DNA from: Cyanophora paradoxa
Taxonomy: Eukaryota; Glaucocystophyceae; Cyanophorales; Cyanophoraceae
Assembly (NCBI GenBank): GCA_004431415.1
Contig: QPMI01000131.1
Coordinates: forward strand, 1-64,000
Length of the DNA: 64,000 nt
Direction: 5' to 3'
The translations under genes and the position numbers were made by a program. Every line of letters begins with the position of its first letter. Within the stretch, counting starts at the first letter, position 1. Shown here piece by piece: positions 1 to 9,963 of the stretch. The notes below the pieces were generated by a model. The model did no database searches and was not told the origin of the DNA. It saw only the letters and a list, made by a program, of their open reading frames with translations.

Positions 1-1
1 G

Positions 2-149
2 GAATACTATGTTGATAAAGCGGAACTCGTTAAAGAGTTTGGGTTTCCTCGGTTTCACAGAAAGCCCAAAAAGAAAGAAGACGAATTAAAACCACCCGAG
101 AAGGAGGAAGCGCCAAAAGAGATAAAGAGCGCTGTTCACAACGAATAAG
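2..149 (+). CDS. Hypothetical protein, C-terminal fragment
   Basis: An open frame enters from the left edge of the window and ends with TAA at 147-149. The visible 48 residues include an aromatic stretch followed by a highly charged tail rich in Lys, Glu and Pro (motif PKKKED). It has the base composition of the neighbouring viral genes. No family is recognisable from this fragment; it could be the tail of a structural or DNA-binding protein. Confidence 0.45.
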
Positions 150-203
150 TTGATGCGATATAAGAGGGATTGTAAAATTATCTCTGTATGTTATAAATAT
201 ACA

Positions 204-892
204 ATGCCGCCGAAACGTAGAGGTGTTCCCGCTGGTGCTATGTCATATTCCGGCGGTGAAAGTCATGGATCTCTCAACACCACACCCATGAATTCAACGG
301 AATGAGCGAAGTGAAACCATCACAACAGGAAGAAGACCCCTTAAATGCCGCTTATGAAGAAGCGCCCGTGATAAAGCGCCGCAACATCCCAAAGTGAGCA
401 TTGAACATCTCGCCGGAAGTCTCGAAGATGAAGGCGGTCGGTGAAGGCGCCCGTCGGATTATCGGTGCTGCCGATGATCGTGAACTCGGTCTCAAAGATC
501 TTTCCTCGCTCGCAAGGGTGAAGGTGTTTCCAAAGAATCCGACAAGGTAATTCAATCGATGGCTGGTGAAGTTACTTACAAGGTTGCCCAACTCAAAACA
601 TCCACCGAATCCCGAAAGCGCAATGGGATGAGATGACCGCTAAATTAAAGGATCTGGAAGCAAAATCAAGCGCTCTTGAACAGTATGTAACTGAGAAGAA
701 GGAGCGATCGAAAATCAAGGAAATGCTGCGCAAAGAGGTATTCCGAATGGGTATTACTGGTGTCCTGATAAGCAGTTTATTGGTAAGAAGGAGACCCAAA
801 TTGACGAACAAGCGGTAGATGAGTTGAAGACAAAGACCCAAAAGGGAACTGTTGAACCTGGTGCTACCAAAGCGGAAGTCGACAAAGTGTAG
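204..892 (+). CDS. Predicted coiled-coil protein, broken by frameshifts
   Basis: ATG at 204 follows a TATA-like stretch and gives 33 residues starting MPPKRRG, ending at TGA 303-305. A second ATG at 302 overlaps this stop as ATGA. From there, protein-like sequence continues through at least four frame changes (near 397, 510, 615 and 755) to TAG at 890-892. The last two thirds are Lys/Glu-rich with heptad-like spacing (KLKDLEAKSSALEQ), suggesting a coiled coil. I do not recognise a family. The breaks are small indels rather than nonsense substitutions, so this could be one gene with sequencing errors, a recent pseudogene, or two small overlapping genes. Confidence 0.4.
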
Positions 893-953
893 CTCCCACA
901 GCATACAAGCGGAGAGTTTGGCTTTAATTATATATTGTTTAAAGAGGGAATCA

Positions 954-1106
954 ATGGAGTTTCTGAAAAAGATCATTGAGATGTTTGAGATGCATTGCGT
1001 AACCGATTGTCACAATGACTGCTGCGATACGAAATTCGAAATGGATTTCTCAGATGGTGGAAGCGAATGGAGGGCGAAGGCAATCGCAAGATTCGATAAC
1101 AACTGA
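954..1106 (+). CDS. Small cysteine-containing protein
   Basis: A 50-residue frame starts at ATG 954 about 20 bases after an AT-rich TATA-like stretch. It contains four Cys and two His in a short span (HCVTDCHNDCC), which could bind metal. The same frame is open upstream but lacks protein-like character, so the internal ATG is preferred. No family is recognisable. Its setting among other small viral genes supports expression, but the evidence is compositional only. Confidence 0.35.
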   Translation: MEFLKKIIEMFEMHCVTDCHNDCCDTKFEMDFSDGGSEWRAKAIARFDNN

Positions 1107-1194
1107 GACAGTCACCGTTACGGAAACTGAGACTGTCCGTCGCCGATCGTTTTCGCATAACGATCATAAATAATATCTTGGTTTATGGTATCAA

Positions 1195-1305
1195 ATGTCA
1201 CTCGAAGAGATCTACGACATCATACTATCGAAACGAAGGATTTACGCCGTTAAATCTGCAATTGAAGAACGTAGACACCAACTGGCTTTGGTCAACAAAA
1301 AATGA
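1195..1305 (+). CDS. Small hypothetical protein
   Basis: ATG at 1195 opens a 36-residue frame (start MSLEEIYDII) ending at TGA 1303-1305. It is charged and predicted helical. The start lies downstream of an AT-rich stretch typical of other genes in this block. A longer frame overlaps it in another phase (1178-1528) but shows less protein-like composition. The short length may also reflect a frameshift in an A run near 1297-1302. Function unknown. Confidence 0.3.
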   Translation: MSLEEIYDIILSKRRIYAVKSAIEERRHQLALVNKK

Positions 1306-1381
1306 CACCATAAAATACTTAAAGACATCAGGCATAATACAGAGTGGTAAAACATTTTCTCAACTACATATAAAGGGGAAC

Positions 1382-1616
1382 ATGGCGACTGTAATTCATA
1401 TAACCGAAGACATGATTAGCGTTGTCGAATTCGGCGATGAAGAAGAGGAGACCCGCGCCAATTACAAGATGAGAGATGCTCTAAGGAAGCGAACGCTCTA
1501 CAACGAAGACCCGTTTATCGGAGTATAAGAAGGCGCAATCGCTCGCTTCATATTATCGTCGTAAGGAGCGGGAGGGAATCGAAAACAAGTCACGGGGACG
1601 TCCACGAAAGTATTGA
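1382..1616 (+). CDS. Small acidic-then-basic protein with AT-hook-like tail, possibly frameshifted
   Basis: ATG at 1382 opens a 48-residue frame with an acidic patch (GDEEEET), ending at TAA 1526-1528. Directly downstream, in another phase, a basic Arg/Lys-rich stretch continues to TGA 1614-1616 and includes RGRPRKY, which matches the core of an AT-hook DNA-binding motif. These may be one protein with a one-base frameshift near 1525 or two pieces. A small basic DNA-binding protein would suit genome condensation or transcription in the virus; that role is inference. Confidence 0.35.
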
Positions 1617-1822
1617 GGGAAATACCCATTTGACCGCTGAACCCAATTACTCATTTTTCGAGCGGTCTATCGATATGCTTCGATAGATCCGTAACCATCT
1701 CCCGATTGCCGTTTTTGGTAATTGAAGAGATATCAACCACTTAAAGGTTAGCCGCCAAAAAATGACAGGAATCCGGAGAAACTCTTTTCTCCATCATAGA
1801 TAAGACACCCCCGATTATCGAA

Positions 1823-4162
1823 ATGAACGCTGCCGCCAAGAAATCCCTGAAACGCCTTGTTGATTGGCTTCGTGAAGACGATGTCCTGTCTGAGAATATC
1901 GTAATACCCGTTGATCCCGATACCAAAAAACCCCTTTTCGCCCATAAAGACGGATCGTGGACTTGGGATAAATTCGATGAAGCCCTGAAATCCGGTAAGT
2001 ATGTTGCTTGGGGCATTCTCGCTCGCAATATCGTGGTTATCGACTTCGACCAAGAGGAGGATTTCACCAAATTCGAGGAGCAATTCCCGATGATTTCGGT
2101 GGTGTCAATCCTCTTGCTAAAACCAAAAAAGGATATCATGTTTACTTCTCTCGTCCTTCTGACTTCGATGCTGTGAAGATCTGGGATAAAGCGGGTGCTT
2201 TCAAAGGTTATCCTAAGATCGACTGTAAGACAATTGCGTCACTGGAACTGCTGGGTTGATCAACGTTTCCCCAAGCCCCGGTAAAACTTGGATCAGAGAA
2301 CCATGGGCGGAAGGCTGTGAGTTGATCGAACCGAGTGCTGAACTCCAAAAGTGGATGATTGACAACTACCTTTTTCCGAAAGGCGGACACTCTTCTATTG
2401 ATAGGAGCATTGAAGAGGATTTGCAGAAACACATTCTCCGGAAACTTGAAGAATTTGGTTTCATCTTACCCACAATCATTAATGAGACCGAGAAGGGTTA
2501 CAGTTTCACTGCTGAGAACAAAGGTCTGATTTGTCCCTGCTGCAAGGGAAGCCATGACTCCAACAATTGGTATATACTTCAAGGGAACGAGAAAGACAAG
2601 TATATTGTTTCAAGTTATAGCACCAATTGCAAGAAGCGAGTTATGACGGTTCGCGTTCAAGCTGATACCGATGTTCAGATTGAAAAGCTAATTGATCGGT
2701 CGATTGGATCTGATGGCGGACATTATGATGTTGCCCAGGTTGCTTTTCTTGTTCTGCGAGACAGCTACAAGTATTCAAACAAGACGTGGTTCAAGTTCAA
2801 CGAGGCTTACGGAATCTGGGAGATGGATGAGACGGGAAACGAATCTATCTGTGTTTGAGTTGCAGGGTTTGCCCGGCTTATCTTCAACGTGCTGTGCAAT
2901 TCGCTCAGAGAGCGCTTCGTGATGAAGAGAATCGTGCATCTTTGGAGGAGAGATCACAGGTTCTTCTTGGTATCGCAAAGAAACTCAAACAGACTAATTA
3001 CCGAACTTCTCTTCTGTCTGATCTCACAGTTCTGATGAACGATAAGACATTCTTCGAGAGACTTGATACTGTTACCAATGTGATTGGATTCACAAATGGC
3101 GTATTTGATCTGAATTCTATGACTTTCCGAAGGGGACTCCCAGAAGACATGATCAGTAAGACTGTTGGTTATGATTATTGCCCCGAGGTGGATTCTGTGA
3201 AAGTCACCAAGATCCTTTCCATCTACTCTGACATCATCGAAGAGGAAATTGAGCGCAATTTCGTGATGGGTTCGATCGCTTTCTCTCTGAGTGGTCGCAC
3301 AGATATTCAAAAGTTCAATTTCTGGACTGGAATTGGAGCCAATGGTAAATCTCTCGTTCAGGAGATGGTCAAGCAAACATTCGGACAGTATTTCGGAACA
3401 ATCAATATGTCATATTGGACGAAACCGAAAAAGAATGCATCAGACGCTACACCTGAACTTGCGGATATTCTGGGTCGTCGCATTATCTTTTCAAATGAAG
3501 CGGAAGATGGCGACAAGCTTCAAATTAGCAAGATCAAAGAGATTACAGGTGGTAACGAGATGAAGGTTCGCGCCCTGTTCAAAGATCCTGTTACCTACAT
3601 TCCTATGGGTCAAATCTTCTTATCGACGAATGAGAACCTGGGGATGAGTAAACCCGATGCTGCGATTTACCGGCGACTCTCTTACTATCGTTTCTCTTGC
3701 GTCTTCAAGCCCAACCCTCAACCTGGTGAGAAGAAAGCGGATACTTCACTTATGTCCATCATGAATGACGACGAATACAAGATGGCTCAAATGTCGATCT
3801 TCTTGGACATGTGGAAGAAACAGGATCTTGCACAGCTGCTGATGAATCCGCCACAGTCTATCATCGATCAGGGACTGGAATACTTCAATGATAACGATAA
3901 AATCGGGGAGTGGCTCCGCAGCACTTATGAGAAGACTGGAAGCCGAAACGATTTCATTAGGAGTGAAGCTATCATTACTGGCTATCGTTCTGTTGATGAT
4001 AAAACCGATGCCGCCAGTATTGGAAAGCGAGTCCGCGAAGTCTTTAATGTGAAGTCTGAAACTGTTCGAGAAAGAGGTCAGGTGAAGCGTGGTTACTTCG
4101 GACTGAAAAAGAAGATTATGATTGAGGACGACGATGACGACGACGTAGAGGCTCCCAACTAA
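1823..4162 (+). CDS. Primase-superfamily 3 helicase (D5-like), three frameshifts
   Basis: This is the replication initiator of the virus. The N-terminal part (1823-2320) looks like an archaeo-eukaryotic primase/prim-pol domain: VIDFD with the metal-binding Asp pair, then GYHVYF with the conserved His, then a Gly-rich loop ending in a PSPGK-type motif. A Cys-rich CPCC segment follows near 2540. The C-terminal 435-residue frame (2855-4162) holds a D5_N-like region and an SF3 helicase core: Walker A GIGANGKS, Walker B RRIIFSNEAED, and sensor motif IFLSTNEN. It ends in an acidic Asp run. The reading frame shifts near 2089, 2239 and 2855; each shift is in the same direction, consistent with loss of one base, and the first lies in a C run. 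No in-frame nonsense codon interrupts the domains. Confidence 0.88.
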
Positions 4163-4230
4163 TTACAACAAAACATACTATTCTTACTGATAATTCATAC
4201 TTTTTTTTATAACCTTACTGAAAACAGTAA

Positions 4231-4322
4231 GTGTAACAGGTGTAACAGGTAAATCCCAAACTTCGCTCCTAGGGAGGTGAAAATCCGAAAACTTTGGGAT
4301 TTACCTGTTACACCCGTTACAC
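4231..4322. repeat. Long-stem hairpin element, copy 1
   Basis: A 30-base left arm (4231-4260) beginning GTGTAACAGG pairs with a right arm (4293-4322) with one mismatch, around a 32-base loop. The loop contains the palindrome CTCCTAGGGAG. It lies just after the helicase stop. Two further copies with similar arms lie at 22,229 and 22,395; the second also shares most of the loop. Possible roles are transcript 3'-end formation or a mobile repeat; the sequence does not decide. Confidence 0.85.
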
Positions 4323-4339
4323 CGAATAAAAAATAAAAA

Positions 4340-4540
4340 TTGACTGGTGATTTAAAAATTGAACGTGTGTCTCAGTTGAAAATGAATAGCGTCAAAATGA
4401 ACCAATCGGTTGTGGAAGGTGATTTGGAAGAGGTTGCAAAGTTCATAAAGTATAATTGTGGTATCAATAACAGGCGGAAGAGAAACTATGTTACTATATA
4501 TATTCCAAAGGAAACAACGGTGAGAATCATTAGAACTTAA
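4340..4540 (+). CDS. Small hypothetical protein upstream of polymerase
   Basis: An open frame ends at TAA 4538-4540, overlapping the polymerase ATG at 4540 as TAATG. The first ATG is at 4382, giving 52 residues; the frame is open back to 4340. It is basic with a short hydrophobic end. No family recognised. The overlapping stop/start suggests the small frame may be translated just before the polymerase, but it may be no more than leader sequence. Confidence 0.35.
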   Translation: MTGDLKIERVSQLKMNSVKMNQSVVEGDLEEVAKFIKYNCGINNRRKRNYVTIYIPKETTVRIIRT

Positions 4541-7500
4541 TGCGTTCAAAATCCAAAATAAAAATGTTCCTTTATAGCAAAGATGCCCGCCAAACGAACA
4601 GACTGATCAAAGAAAAGAAAAATGAAATACTTGGATTGTTAGGAACTCTCTTAGTTACAGGTGAGATCACCGAAGCGGAATACGATAGAGAAGCCGCCAT
4701 CTTAGATAGACGACCGCGATTAGGTCAACTCACTGAGATTGCAAATGACCTCTACGATCGCATGCAACGAATGGAGGAATTTATGGGTGAAGGACAGAGA
4801 TTAGGAGCAATTGAACCGGATATCGAAGATGGACAAGCGATGAATCAAGCGTATTCGTGGTTGACCTATCGCGCCCGAAATGAAGTTGTCGTGGATGCTA
4901 TCGAATTCCTCGAAAGAATCGCACCAAGTCTACCGCAACGCATTAAAACCTGCTTAGAGCAACTGAGAGCCGTTAAAGTCCGTCTGACTTTCGTTTGCAA
5001 ATTTACCAAAGTAGGTAATCCGCGCATCTATATCACCAAATTCATTTACAGCGATTATTTCGTAATTACCCGATCCCGCAACATAGACACAGAAGTTCGC
5101 AAAGCGTTACAGAAAATGCAAGAGGAAATGACGCAAGTGGATAGTTACCGTTTGGAGAAGATCGAAATACTTAGAGGCATTATCATGTCTTATGCACCTG
5201 TGGGAGGATGCTATTTCGCAACTCCCGAATGGATCGCATCCAAGAAAGCGACGGTGAATGTTAAGAATATCGACGGGCAAGATTGCTTCAAGTATGCGAT
5301 TTTGGCTTACCTGCATCGAAAGGACATCAATAAACACAAGAGTAACGAACCGAGCCAATACCGCCGATGGTTAAATGAACTCAATTTCGATGGTATTCAG
5401 TTTCCCGTTGCCTGTGATGCTGAGGTAATCGATCGATTCGAAGAACTGAACCCCGAACTCTCTATTAACATTTACGGAGCCGATAACGCCAAAGAGTGTT
5501 TCTATCCTCTCCATCAATCAAGTAACCCAAGAAGAAAGACCAAGATTAATCTTTTACTTATCGAAAACACCGAAGATGATCGGGGACACTACATTACTAT
5601 CATGTCTTTTAGTCGTCTTCTGAAAACTACGTTTGATAAAGCATGTGATGGTCGCATTTACTACTGTGAAACCTGCTTGTCGCGTTTCAGAACTCAGGAG
5701 AAATTAGACATGCATGTTGAAGCGAATCGCTGCATTGATTGGAGGGAGAGCAAAGGCAAATGCCCAAAAGCGGGAAGCGTAATTGAATTCGGTCTGCAAC
5801 ACTGCGTAAAACTGTGTGGCTCCTGTGATCTGTTACGTTAAAGTCGAAGATCATTCGGTCGCTATTGATGCTCAGAGGAGTAAACGTGAGATTAAAGCGG
5901 TTTCATTGCGAGTGGTAATGGGAGACGAAGTGAGAGCATACCATTTGAGGGAATCGATCCGCTCGGTTCTCTCTTTGTACTCTCCAAGATATCAGACCCG
6001 AAATCGTTGAGACGCTATTTAGAAATATTCCGATGCATCCACTCACAGATGATCAGAAGGCGGAATACAAGGTAACAAAACACTGTTACATTTGCTCTCA
6101 GAGATTCACCCACGAAAACTTCCCGGTTCGAGATCATTGCCACCAATCCGGCGATTTCATCGGAAAGGCATGCCGAAACTGTAACCTCCACCGGCGAATT
6201 TCGAAGCAAACCAAAGTAGCTATCGTGGTGGATCACATGGATGAATGCGGACACGGAATATTCCGCAAGATTGCACAGCAAGACGATAAACTTCGTGTTG
6301 AGATTCTGAGCAAGAATTTCGATCAATACCTATCGCTTCAATGGGGCATGTGGAAGTTCATTGATGCTTCCCATTTCATGGATTTCCAATCTGTGGATGT
6401 GGGCGATTTAATGAGAAAGTTTGAAGCATTCCGCAAATTGGCGTTTTCTCAATATGGATTGGATCCCGCACATTATGTTAGCGCACCAGGTCTCTCTTGG
6501 GACGCTATGCTCAACATACGAAAGTTAAGATTGAACTTATCGATGATGTAGAGAAATACGAATTTGTTGAGAGAGCCATTAGAGGTGGATTTGCTACCAT
6601 GCCACACGATACGCAAAGGTAGAGAATGCTGACGATCATATAGTTTTGTTGGACGCAAATAATCTTTATGGGTATGCTCTCAGCCAACCACTACCTATCG
6701 GAGATTATCGATGGGAAGATGTCACAGAGGCACTTAAAGAGGTAGAGGGTCGAAGCGCATTTATTGAAGTTGACCTTGAATACCCCACATCGCTTGAAGA
6801 ACATTATGATTTCCCACTGATTGTGAATAAAGAAGTGATCACCAATGAGATGCTTGGTGATTATCAACAGAAACTATTAGATCTGACGGGCGAAAAGATC
6901 AGCAAAGACCCCAAACTTACAGCGACATTTACACCCAAGAATAAATACGTGATTGCTCGACCTCTTCTTAATTACATCGTTAAGAAGGGTGTTGAAATCA
7001 AGAAAATAAATAAGGTTCTCTCTTTCGCTACTTCCCATTCATGAAGTCTTACATTGGTTTGAATACTCTTCTCAGGCATGAATCTACTAACCATTTCGAA
7101 AGCGACTTCTTTAAACTCATGAACAATGCAATTTACGGTAAATGCTTGGAATCTTGCAGGGGTCGCTCAACTGTCAAGATCGCTAACAGTGAGAAACTCT
7201 GTAAGAAATACGCAGCAAGTCCGCTTATCAAAGCGACCAATGTATTAAACGAGAATGCCGTTGCCTTTGAGATGTATTCGAAGCATGTGAACTTAGATAA
7301 ACCCGTAGCAATTGGCGCTTTCGTTTTGGATTTTGCGAAACTACATAACTATCGGTTCTTCTATGATGTAGTAAGGAAGAAGTGGGAAACCGCTAAATTA
7401 CTGTTCCACGATACCGATTCGTTCTGTCTTTTCCTGAAAACCAATAATCTGAACGAAGATATGAAAGAGATAGGTGAGTATCTCGATAGGAGCAATTACG

Positions 7501-7856
7501 ATAAATCCCATCCTCTCGTGAGTATCAAAAACCGCATGGTTCCAGGTAAATATAAAAATGAGTTCCCAAATGCAAAGATCATGGAGTATGTGGGTCTGAG
7601 ATCGAAACTCTATGCTTTCAGAACTGAGACCAACGAAAGAGTAAAGATGTCGGGGACTTCCTCGAAAGAGGTTCATTTTGATGATTTTAAGAGATGTCTG
7701 TTCGAAGGCATCATAAAAACAGTATCAGTAACAAACAAGCGAAGGCAAGACCACAACTTATATGACTTGGAGAGCAGAAGGGTCGCTCTAAACCAACTCG
7801 ATAGCAAACGGAAGATATCAGCCGACGGCATTCACAGCATTCCATTTGGTCTTTAA
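4540..7856 (+). CDS. Protein-primed-type family B DNA polymerase, several frameshifts
   Basis: The N-terminal 433 residues carry hallmarks of Polinton/Maverick-type polymerases: DCFKYAILAYL, a following FDGIQFPV region, and a C2H2-like finger (YCETCLSRF) near 5660-5740. Then come the DHCH...GKACRNCN treble-clef-like segment (6060-6200), a PGLSWDAML motif near 6490, motif A DANNLYG (6650-6670), motif B KLMNNAIYGK (7115-7142) and motif C HDTDS (7408-7422). The C-terminus ends with a DSKRKIS element typical of the family. The frame changes near 5820, 5950, 5995, 6520, 6610 and 7035. All breaks look like one-base indels; the one near 7035 lies in a C run. The expected first exonuclease motif (Asp-x-Glu) is not evident near 5845, where VKVE is read. 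Confidence 0.87.
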
Positions 7857-8041
7857 TATACTTGCTCAATACTTCTCTTTTTATTTTTTCGATCTCCAAG
7901 TAGCAGCAAACCACGGATCAGATGCAGCAACCATATGCACCTTAAACCGGGGTCATTTGGATCGATCGCAAAGTAGTTTGGTTTCGGGTGTTCTGTCCAA
8001 ACCGGCTCGTCCATTATTAATATATTGAAAATAAAGTAAAG

Positions 8042-9415
8042 ATGCCCTCAGCACAGATAGGATTGCGACCCATTCCTAAAATCGTAAAGAAGAGCATGAA
8101 AGAAGACCAAGGGAACATGCTACCGATAACCATTCCGGTCGAAGAGAAGAACACACGAATCTTAAAGAAGTCGGAGATGGTTAAACAACTGATCCCGGAG
8201 GCATTGCCTACTGAGACTGTAACGAAAGAATCGAAGATCGCGAAGAAGTTTTACGATCCGCGCACAGGTTACAAAGGTTTCGGGGCAATGAGAAAGGAAC
8301 TACCAGAGGAAGACTACAAGAAGATGAGAGAATGGTATGATAAACAGGAAGTCGTTCAGATAAACGCACCGACCCTTTCAAGAAAGAGAGATCCGATGAT
8401 TCCGATTCGGCAACCTCTCGATACCTACGTAATCGATCTGCTCTTCTTCCCAGCATACAAGAACCAAAACGACGGATACGATACGTTCATGTCCGCGATG
8501 GAATCTACCTTACGCACGGGTTACATCATTCCGATGAGAGATAAGAGCGCTCTTAGGGCGCTTGCGGCGTTTGAACAGCTACAACGAAGAGTTCCTCGAC
8601 CTATCGCACGCGTTCAGAGTGACAGCGGAAGCGAGTTCACAAATAACATGTTCACGAATTACCTTGCTAAGAAGTTCATAGACCATCAGATAAGCGATGT
8701 CGCAGATCATCGAAGCCAAGGTAGAATCGAAGCGTTTAACAAGCAGATCAAACGATTGATCACGAACTATTGCATAGCAAACAACACAGCGCGATTCTTC
8801 GATGTATTGGGAGACATTGAGTATAACTATAATAATACCATCCACTCAGCAACCAAGAGAAAACCAGCAGAAACGACGGAAGATCATTACCGTGAGATTA
8901 TCGGATTAGAAGATGAGAGGTTCAAGAAGTCGATTGCTTACTTGGATGGTATCAAACAGGGTATGTTTGTGAGAGTGAGAATAGAAAAGAACCCATTCGC
9001 TAAACAAGGTGTCAATTGGTCGCGAATCGTCTATACTGTCGAAGGGAGAGAGGGTTTCAAGTTCAGGTTGCGAAATCCGAACGGCGAAATGGTCGAAGGG
9101 AGATTCGCTTTCCACGAACTGTTACCTATCAAAGGTGTTGAGTATCACGAAGCGCCCACAGTGGATGCACTTGAACAAGCGAAAGAAGAAGCCCGGGTCG
9201 ATTCGGCAATTCGCAAGGAAGGCATCGAAAAAGCGGATGACGTCCCAGAAGAACCGTTAACACAAGCCAGAACCAAGAAGAAAGGTAAGGCGGAACGTGA
9301 ATTAAAGAAGTTAACCATAGCAGGAACCCAGAAACTATCAGAAGTCAACAGTCAGAGATGGTATACAGACTTTCAGACCTCAAAAGAGACATATTCAGCC
9401 CACAAACCCGGGTAA
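8042..9415 (+). CDS. rve-family (retroviral-type) integrase
   Basis: An intact 457-residue frame. The catalytic core has the DDE triad: Asp in YVIDLLFF (about residue 131), Asp in RVQSDSGSEF (about residue 198), and Glu in GRIEAFNKQIKR (about residue 233). After it, an SH3-like segment (GMFVRVRIEKNPF through FHELLPI) resembles the C-terminal domain of Polinton and retroelement integrases. The tail is highly charged. It should catalyse insertion of the linear viral genome into host DNA, consistent with the integrated state here. It starts at ATG 8042, about 20 bases after an AT-rich TATA-like stretch. It lies directly after the polymerase and is unbroken, in contrast to the polymerase and helicase. 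Confidence 0.93.
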   Translation: MPSAQIGLRPIPKIVKKSMKEDQGNMLPITIPVEEKNTRILKKSEMVKQLIPEALPTETVTKESKIAKKFYDPRTGYKGFGAMRKELPEEDYKKMREWYDKQEVVQINAPTLSRKRDPMIPIRQPLDTYVIDLLFFPAYKNQNDGYDTFMSAMESTLRTGYIIPMRDKSALRALAAFEQLQRRVPRPIARVQSDSGSEFTNNMFTNYLAKKFIDHQISDVADHRSQGRIEAFNKQIKRLITNYCIANNTARFFDVLGDIEYNYNNTIHSATKRKPAETTEDHYREIIGLEDERFKKSIAYLDGIKQGMFVRVRIEKNPFAKQGVNWSRIVYTVEGREGFKFRLRNPNGEMVEGRFAFHELLPIKGVEYHEAPTVDALEQAKEEARVDSAIRKEGIEKADDVPEEPLTQARTKKKGKAERELKKLTIAGTQKLSEVNSQRWYTDFQTSKETYSAHKPG

Positions 9416-9544
9416 ATCTAAGATCCAGTTCGCGAAAGTAGCATAGATGTGTAGAGGATGCAAAGAGGATTCCGGCGATGGTCGCGGTTTCGAAAATGGA
9501 TGAGTTGGTGAAGAGTTACAGCAGTGTGTATGAATTTCTTGGAA

Positions 9545-9780
9545 TTTTGGGTTCAGTTATCATATCATACCTCTCCCCCGGTTATCATATCATATCATAC
9601 TTTCCCCCCCAGTTATCATACTTCTCCCCCCAGTTATCATACTTCTCCCCCCAGTTATCATACTTCCCCCAGTTATCATAATTAATCCCCCAGTTATCAT
9701 AATTCATCCCCCAGTTATCATATCATACTTCTCCCCCCAGTTATCATACTTCATCCCCCAGTTATCATATCACACTTCTT
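9545..9780. repeat. Tandem GTTATCAT repeats
   Basis: Ten copies of a roughly 20-base unit containing GTTATCAT alternate with C runs (CCCCCCAG). They fill the non-coding stretch between the integrase stop and the convergent phospholipase gene. No coding sequence is evident here. The array could be a replication or regulatory site, or a simple minisatellite. Confidence 0.75.
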
Positions 9781-9786
9781 CCCCAA

Positions 9787-9866
9787 TGACGTCACGACAT
9801 ATATACCGCATATATACACGTGACGTCACGACATATATACACTATATATACCAAAACCTCCGTAAT
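9787..9866. promoter_or_regulatory. Duplicated TGACGTCA palindrome with TATATA stretches
   Basis: The palindrome TGACGTCA occurs at 9787-9794 and 9821-9828, each followed by CGACATATATAC, within an AT-rich block. TGACGTCA is the full CRE/ATF-type binding site in eukaryotes. It lies between two convergent genes rather than at an obvious promoter, so an origin or terminator role is also possible. About 100 bases of AT-rich DNA without a clear gene separate it from the phospholipase 3' end. Confidence 0.4.
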
Positions 9867-9963
9867 GCCGGTTGACCAAGAAAAAATGTTTGGAAAAAAT
9901 GTATATATACGTATACATATACATATATATAATCAAAAAATCGGAAAAAATTCCCTCTCTTTT

